Shown: one piece after another, positions 26,007 to 30,306 of the stretch
How the letters are laid out: each line of letters opens with the position of its first letter
Position numbering within the stretch: position 1 is the stretch's first letter
From: JBBABP01 sp041657585
GTDB lineage: Bacteria > Patescibacteriota > Gracilibacteria > Absconditabacterales > Absconditicoccaceae
Assembly (NCBI GenBank): GCA_041657585.1
Contig: JBBABP010000006.1
Location: 1 to 30,306, forward strand
Reading direction: 5' to 3'
Length of the DNA: 30,306 nucleotides
Translations under genes and position numbers: made by a program
Notes under the pieces: model-generated
The model's input: only the letters and a program-made list of their open reading frames with translations
Database searches by the model: none
Told to the model about the DNA's origin: nothing

Positions 26007-27656
26007 ATGAACAAAATCTTACAATGAATAAAAATAGAAAAAATATGATATTGATGAATCTGATTAGCAAGAATGTCCGATGGCAAAAGAATATTGATCA
26101 AATGATGAGCTTTGCCAGGCGATATTGTTGATCTAAAAATTGTTAAACAAAAAAAAGATCACATTCAAGCACATATAATTAATATCAAAAAATCTAATCT
26201 AGAAATTTCAAATGGACAAATTTTTTGTCCACATTTTTTTTCTTTATCTCACATCAATCAAGATACCAAAAATTTATTGCCAATCAAAGATTATTCCTCG
26301 TTTCCAAATAAAATCTGATGTTGATGATGTAAATGGCAGGTAGTTAGCCACGAAAATCAATTGAAACTAAAACAAGAAATAGTCGCCGACGCGTTTAAAA
26401 AATTAAAAAACAAAATTCTAGATTTCAATTTTTTTCCAATAATTTGAACTTGAGTTGAAAAATGATACAGAAATAAAATCGAATTCTCATTCGGTAAATT
26501 TATTTCTCACGATACGACTTATTCAGATTGGTCTTTAGGATTTCATAAACAATGAGAATTTAGTAAAATCATAGATATAGATTCATGTTGATTAATTTCC
26601 AGTCAAGCAAACGAAATTTTTCAACACATCAAAAACTTGTGTTTCAAGTCAAAACTTCCAGTCTACGATCAAAAAACTCATCAATGATTTTTCAGGCACT
26701 TAGTTATTAGGCAAGGTATCAATACAGGTCAATTTCTTGTTAATCTTTCGGTGTCAGATGATAATCTCAAAAAAAATCTGATAACAAAACGAAATTCATT
26801 TTTGGAAAAATTAAAAAAAGATGAATATCTAAAAAAAAATGTCACAACTTTTGTCATCACATACAACAATTGATTAGCCGACACTATCAATTCTCCACAA
26901 TCTCAAACAAAAACATTTCGAGGAGATGGATATATTTATGAGACATTGAAATTTCAAATTAGCAAACAAAACAATTTTAACGCAAATTTAGACACGAATT
27001 TAAATGATAACTGAAATATTAATTCAAACTGAAATTTAGAAAATAATTCAGATTTTTTAACCTCATTAGATAATGCAAATTTAAAGCAAATAGATGTTAA
27101 TTTCAGGGTAGCTCCATTTTCTTTTTTTCAAACAAATACGCTTTGAGCTCAATTACTTTTCTCAGAAAGCATGAAAATCGTGTGAAATGTTCAGTGATTA
27201 ATTTTTGATTTATATTGTTGAACTGGCAGTATCTGACTATCTTTTCTAAAAGTTTGAAAATGAGAAAAATTAATCTGAATAGAAATTTCTCAAGACGCAA
27301 TTATCGATGCTCAATACAACTCCAAAATAAATTGACTTGAAGAAAAAAGTATTTTCATCACTTGAGCTAGCGAAAAAGCTTTAATCCAAAATCCAACACT
27401 TAGAGACAAATTAAAAGATATTTGATTAGTTATTATTGATCCACCAAGAGATTGATTGCACAAAAATGTAATTACTTTACTCAGTGAATTAAAAAAAGAA
27501 TCTGATTTTAAACTTCTTTATATTTCTTGTAATCCAATTACTATGGCAAGAGACATCGAATTATTATCTGGCCAATGATTCCAACTCAAGCTTTTGCAAC
27601 CTGTGGATATGTTTCCCCAAACTCATCACATAGAAGTAATCTGATTGTTACAGTAA
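26007..27656 (+). CDS. rlmD: RlmD/RumA-type 23S rRNA (uracil-5-)-methyltransferase
   Basis: 549 residues. A TRAM-like N-terminal part (EKIGYGGIGLARMSDGKRIL, GALPGDIVDLKI) is followed by a 4Fe-4S set: one cysteine in QIFCPHF, two in KIGCGGCKWQ and one in IDIDSCGLI. The catalytic half has VAPFSFFQTNTLGAQLL, DLYCGTGSIGL (SAM binding), DPPRDGL and YISCNPITMARDI, whose cysteine is the nucleophile, and VDMFPQTHHIEVI. An Asn-rich insert with repeated NLN/NGN words lies near residues 325-355. It methylates U1939 or a related uridine of 23S rRNA (RlmD, RlmCD or TrmA-like substrates cannot be told apart here). Dozens of TGA glycines. Confidence 0.92.
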
Positions 27657-27707
27657 AAAAAATTTTAATTCATCAAACATTTACTTCCAATATAAAAATT
27701 ACAAAAG

Positions 27708-27734
27708 TCTGCATTTCGGTGCAGATTTTTTTCT
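27708..27734 (+). terminator. Terminator after rlmD
   Basis: TCTGCA-TTTCGG-TGCAGA hairpin with A-run before and T-run after; may work in both directions. Confidence 0.85.
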
Positions 27735-27761
27735 AAAAAAATAAAATCTAAAAAAAACTAA

Positions 27762-27840
27762 TCTTTCAGTGCGGCATGAGCAAAGCTCACAATGCTTCTC
27801 TGCTAAAGCAGAGCCTTGCAAGGCAACGGTAGCAGGGTTG
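27762..27840 (-). pseudogene. Degraded copy of the ppdK 3' end
   Basis: The 21 bases at 27762-27782 are identical to 29445-29465, which encode the last residues of PPDK (LSAAHAALKE). Beyond that, CACAAT and CTTGCAA still align with ppdK, interrupted by the palindrome CTCTGCTAAAGCAGAG at 27798-27813. A non-functional fragment. Confidence 0.7.
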
Positions 27841-27990
27841 AAAATTAGGAATTGGAAAAAAAGTTTAGAAAGTTTTAAAACTTTAAATTTATAGTGAACG
27901 GCAAATAGAATCTTAAATAAGATATTTAATATTAATTAAATTATACTTTCTAAAAAAATAAAATCTAAAAAAAATTAATTTTTTAAAAAA

Positions 27991-28070
27991 GGCCCGGAGA
28001 ATACTACAAAGCCCAATATAATATAAATTAATCATTTGCCCGCATAGCCATTAGTCTAAGCCCAGTCTCC
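27991..28070 (-). other. GC-rich island, possible structured RNA
   Basis: On the minus strand it begins GGAGACTGGGCTTAGACTAA and ends GTAGTATTCTCCGGGCC followed by six T. GGAGA and TCTCC can close a stem of about 70 bases, and three GGGC words recur about every 30 bases. It lies 47 bases after the ispG stop, so it could be a 3' structured RNA or an elaborate terminator. No known RNA family is recognised. Confidence 0.4.
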
Positions 28071-28117
28071 TTATAAAAATTTAAAATAAGTTTTCATAAA
28101 AAAATACTTTGTATCCA

Positions 28118-29320
28118 CTAAATCTTTTCTTTTAAATATATTTCAACAATTTCCATAAAATTTTCAAAAACATTTTTTACTTCCAAAAATTTATATTGCT
28201 TACCTTTTACATAAACTGGTATTCTTGGATTTTCTGAATTTCAAGGAAAAAATATTCCAACGTCAGCATTAGTCGCTTCACCAACTCAATTTACAACGCA
28301 CCCCATTACTGCTATTTTTGTATTTTCAAATCACGAATATTTTTTTTTCCATTCAGGCAATCTAATATTTATTTCATCTGAAACTTGTTTGGCTAATTTT
28401 TGAAATCTATCAGAAGTAGTTCTTCAGCATCCAGGACATGATGTTACTATAGGTTGGAAATTACGAAATCACATAGATTGCAACAAATATTTACAAGCAT
28501 AAACTTCGTCAGATCTAGATTGTCATGGTTGTGGAGTCAAAGAAATTCTTATAGTATCGCCTATTCATTTTTGCAACAATATTCCTAATGCCGCAGAGCT
28601 AGAAACTAATCATTTCATTGATCATCATGCTTCAGTAAGTCACAAATGTAAAGGACAATCAGTTTTCTCACTTAATTTTTCAGTAGCAGAAAGCATTTCT
28701 TGCACGTCAGATATTTTGACAGATAATATAATTTTGTTTTTATCCAAGCCAAACTCTACTGCTTTTTCCACAGACAACAAGCAAGATTGCACAATGCTAT
28801 CCAAAAATATTTCTCTGTCAGATTTTGGATTTTTTGATTTACTATTTTTCTCAATATTATAATTAAGTAATTCTTTATCCAAAGATCATCAATTTATTCA
28901 TATTCTAATTGGCTTGTCATATTTGATAGCAAATTCTATAAATTTGTTAAAGTTATCATCGTGTTTATTGCCAGTTCAGACGTTGCCTGGATTTGTTCTA
29001 TATTTAGAAAGTGATTTTGCCATATCAGGATATTTCGCTAACAAAATGTGACCATTAAAATGGAAATCTCAAATAATTGGAGTCTGAATTCAGATTTCTT
29101 TCAGTCTTTTTATAATTTCAGGAACCGCTTGTGCTGAGGCTTCTGTGTCAACAGTAATGCGGACAAGTTCACTTCCAGCATCTGCTAATTCTTTAATCTG
29201 TTGCACAGTAGCAATTACATCAGCGGTAGGAGTGTTTGTCATAGATTGGATTACAACAGGATTATTTCATCAAATTTTAATTCATCAAACATTTACTTCC
29301 AAAGTTTTTTTTCTTTCCAT
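28118..29320 (-). CDS. ispG: 4-hydroxy-3-methylbut-2-en-1-yl diphosphate synthase (IspG)
   Basis: 400 residues, TAG stop. Start: MERKKTLEVNVGGIKIGGNN, then PVVIQSMTNTPTADVIATVQ, the usual TIM-barrel entry. DFHFNGHILLAKYPDMAKSL and KYRTNPGNVG follow (R-x-NPGN). The C-terminal Fe-S domain has CPGCGRT and MGCVVNGVGEATNADVG, carrying the three cluster cysteines and the following glutamate. IspG makes HMBPP, the penultimate step of the non-mevalonate isoprenoid pathway. The neighbours are unrelated in function. A 31-base piece of its 5' coding region is duplicated beyond its 3' end at 27660-27690. Confidence 0.95.
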
Positions 29321-29440
29321 TTTTAAAAAATCTTTAAAATATAAATAATTGATTTATATCATAAGCTTTCTAAAAAAAATATCAAACATAAAAGAATAGA
29401 AATTTGGAATTAGAAATTAGAAATTTTTTTGCTTTCTGCT

Positions 29441-30306
29441 TTACTCTTTCAGTGCGGCATGAGCAGCCGACAATCTTGCAATAGGCACTCTAAATGGAGA
29501 ACAACTTACATAAGTTAATCCAATCTTGTGACAAAATTTTATGGATTCTGGATCTCATCAATGTTCACCACAAATTCATAGTTTGATATCTGGTCTCGTT
29601 TTTTTTCATTTTTCAACAGCCATTTTTATTAACTCTCAAACTCATTCTTTATCTAAAGTTTGGAATGGATCTTTTTCAAAAATATTTTTATTTACATATT
29701 CTTTTATAAACTTACCAGCATCGTCCCTAGAAAATCACAAACTCATTTGAGTCAAATCATTTGTTCCAAAAGAGAAAAATTCAGCTGTTTCAGCTATCTT
29801 GTCTGCTGTGATTGCTCATCTTGGAACTTCAATCATAGTTCCCAATTTATACTCAATTTCCATTCAGTATTTTTCCATTACTTCTTTTGCTTTTCTTCTT
29901 ACAATTTCTGTGTTAAAATCTAACTCTGATTTAAATCCAACCAAAGGAATCATAATTTCTGGTCTAGCATCTACTCACTCTTTTTTTAATTCACAAGTTG
30001 CAGAAATTACTGCTTCAGTTTGCATCTCAGCTATTTCTGGATAGGTAATTACCAATCTACATCCTCTATGCCCAAGCATAGGATTGAATTCGTGCAAAGA
30101 TTCAATTTTTACTTTCAAAACTTCAACACTTACTCACATTTCTTTTGATAGTTCTTCAATATCTTTTTCTTCTTGTGGCAAAAATTCATGCAAAGGTGGA
30201 TCCAAATATCTTATCGTGCATGGCAATCACTCCATAGCTTTTAATATGCCAAGGAAGTCTGCCTTTTGGTAAGGTAAAAGTTTAGCTAAAGCTTTTTGTC
30301 TTCCTA
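29441..30306 (-). CDS. ppdK: Pyruvate phosphate dikinase, C-terminal part (cut by window edge)
   Basis: 287 residues of the PEP/pyruvate-binding barrel; the start lies beyond the window. Landmarks: MEGLPCTIRYLDPPLHEFLP, MLGHRGCRL, FFSFGTNDLTQMSLGFSRDD, and ICGEHGGDPESIKFCHKIGL, then SCSPFRVPIARLSAAHAALK. The invariant cysteine of the YVSCSPFRV loop is present. PPDK converts PEP, AMP and PPi to pyruvate, ATP and Pi reversibly. Running toward ATP it would complete glycolysis and use 3-phosphoglycerate coming from the AMP-RuBisCO route. The stop is TAA at 29441-29443; ispG starts 120 bases downstream on the same strand. Confidence 0.96.

Larger units (their letters stand above)
27657..28117. other. 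461-base gene-free stretch with duplicated debris
   Basis: No gene is seen on either strand. It holds a 31-base copy of the ispG N-terminal region (27660-27690), a terminator (27708-27734), a repeated A-rich block TTCTAAAAAAATAAAATCTA (near 27732 and again near 27950), a ppdK 3'-end fragment with an inserted palindrome (27762-27840), a repeat shared with 14480 (27903-27961) and a GC-rich island (27991-28070). Confidence 0.7.

Noticed and set aside
1..30306. CRISPR array or restriction/defence cluster
   Set aside because: No regularly spaced direct repeats with unique spacers were seen; the RhuM-like gene is the only island-associated family and has no partner genes.

Overview
The window is AT-rich bacterial DNA that only reads as genes if TGA is translated as glycine (genetic code 25). 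Nearly every gene is interrupted by in-frame TGA codons at positions where the protein family has glycine, for example the FMGMGEP motif of RlmN and the P-loop of adenylate kinase. All complete genes end in TAA or TAG, and a tRNA with anticodon UCA and glycine-type acceptor features lies at 16881-16954. This points to Candidatus Absconditabacteria (SR1) or Gracilibacteria. A form II/III-like RuBisCO next to AMP phosphorylase favours the SR1 side.

Layout. 1-111 is the tail of a transposase. 268-4208 holds rlmN (+), and pduL-type phosphotransacylase and RNase J (both -). 4393-6755 holds an O-methyltransferase and two exported or membrane proteins (+). 6808-11188 is a minus-strand block: a small membrane protein, AMP phosphorylase, RuBisCO, an unknown gene and a duplicated fragment of the RuBisCO 5' region. 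11429-16811 (+) carries an ECF-like sigma factor, a secreted 3D/peptidoglycan-binding protein, a RhuM-family protein, a PriA-like remnant lacking helicase motifs, and a ferric-reductase-like flavoprotein. 16881-19459 is a tRNA cluster (Gly-UCA, Tyr, Ala, Arg, Glu, Leu) mixed with infC-rpmI-rplT and tRNA-derived debris. 19536-24731 is a ribosomal and transcription cluster: bS21-like, rplU, infA, rpmJ, rpsM, rpsK, rpsD, rpoA, rplQ, rplM, rpsI. Then follow a small membrane protein, adk and an RlmD/RumA-type rRNA methyltransferase (+), a 460-base gene-free stretch, and ispG and the 3' part of ppdK (both -).

Metabolism. AMP phosphorylase makes ribose 1,5-bisphosphate from AMP, and RuBisCO turns ribulose 1,5-bisphosphate into 3-phosphoglycerate. 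The isomerase between them is not in the window. PPDK regenerates ATP from AMP, PPi and PEP, adenylate kinase balances AMP/ADP/ATP, and PduL links acyl-CoA to acyl-phosphate. Together they suggest a salvage and fermentative economy built around AMP.

The most unusual signals lie between genes. Short palindromes sharing a GCTAAAGC core, and related palindromes, sit inside degraded duplicates of tRNA-Tyr and ppdK and inside one copy of a dispersed inverted repeat, where the intact copy lacks them (filled versus empty sites). Several neighbours are bracketed by partial copies of adjacent genes: the rbcL promoter plus first codons, the ispG and ppdK ends, tRNA-Leu and tRNA-Tyr.
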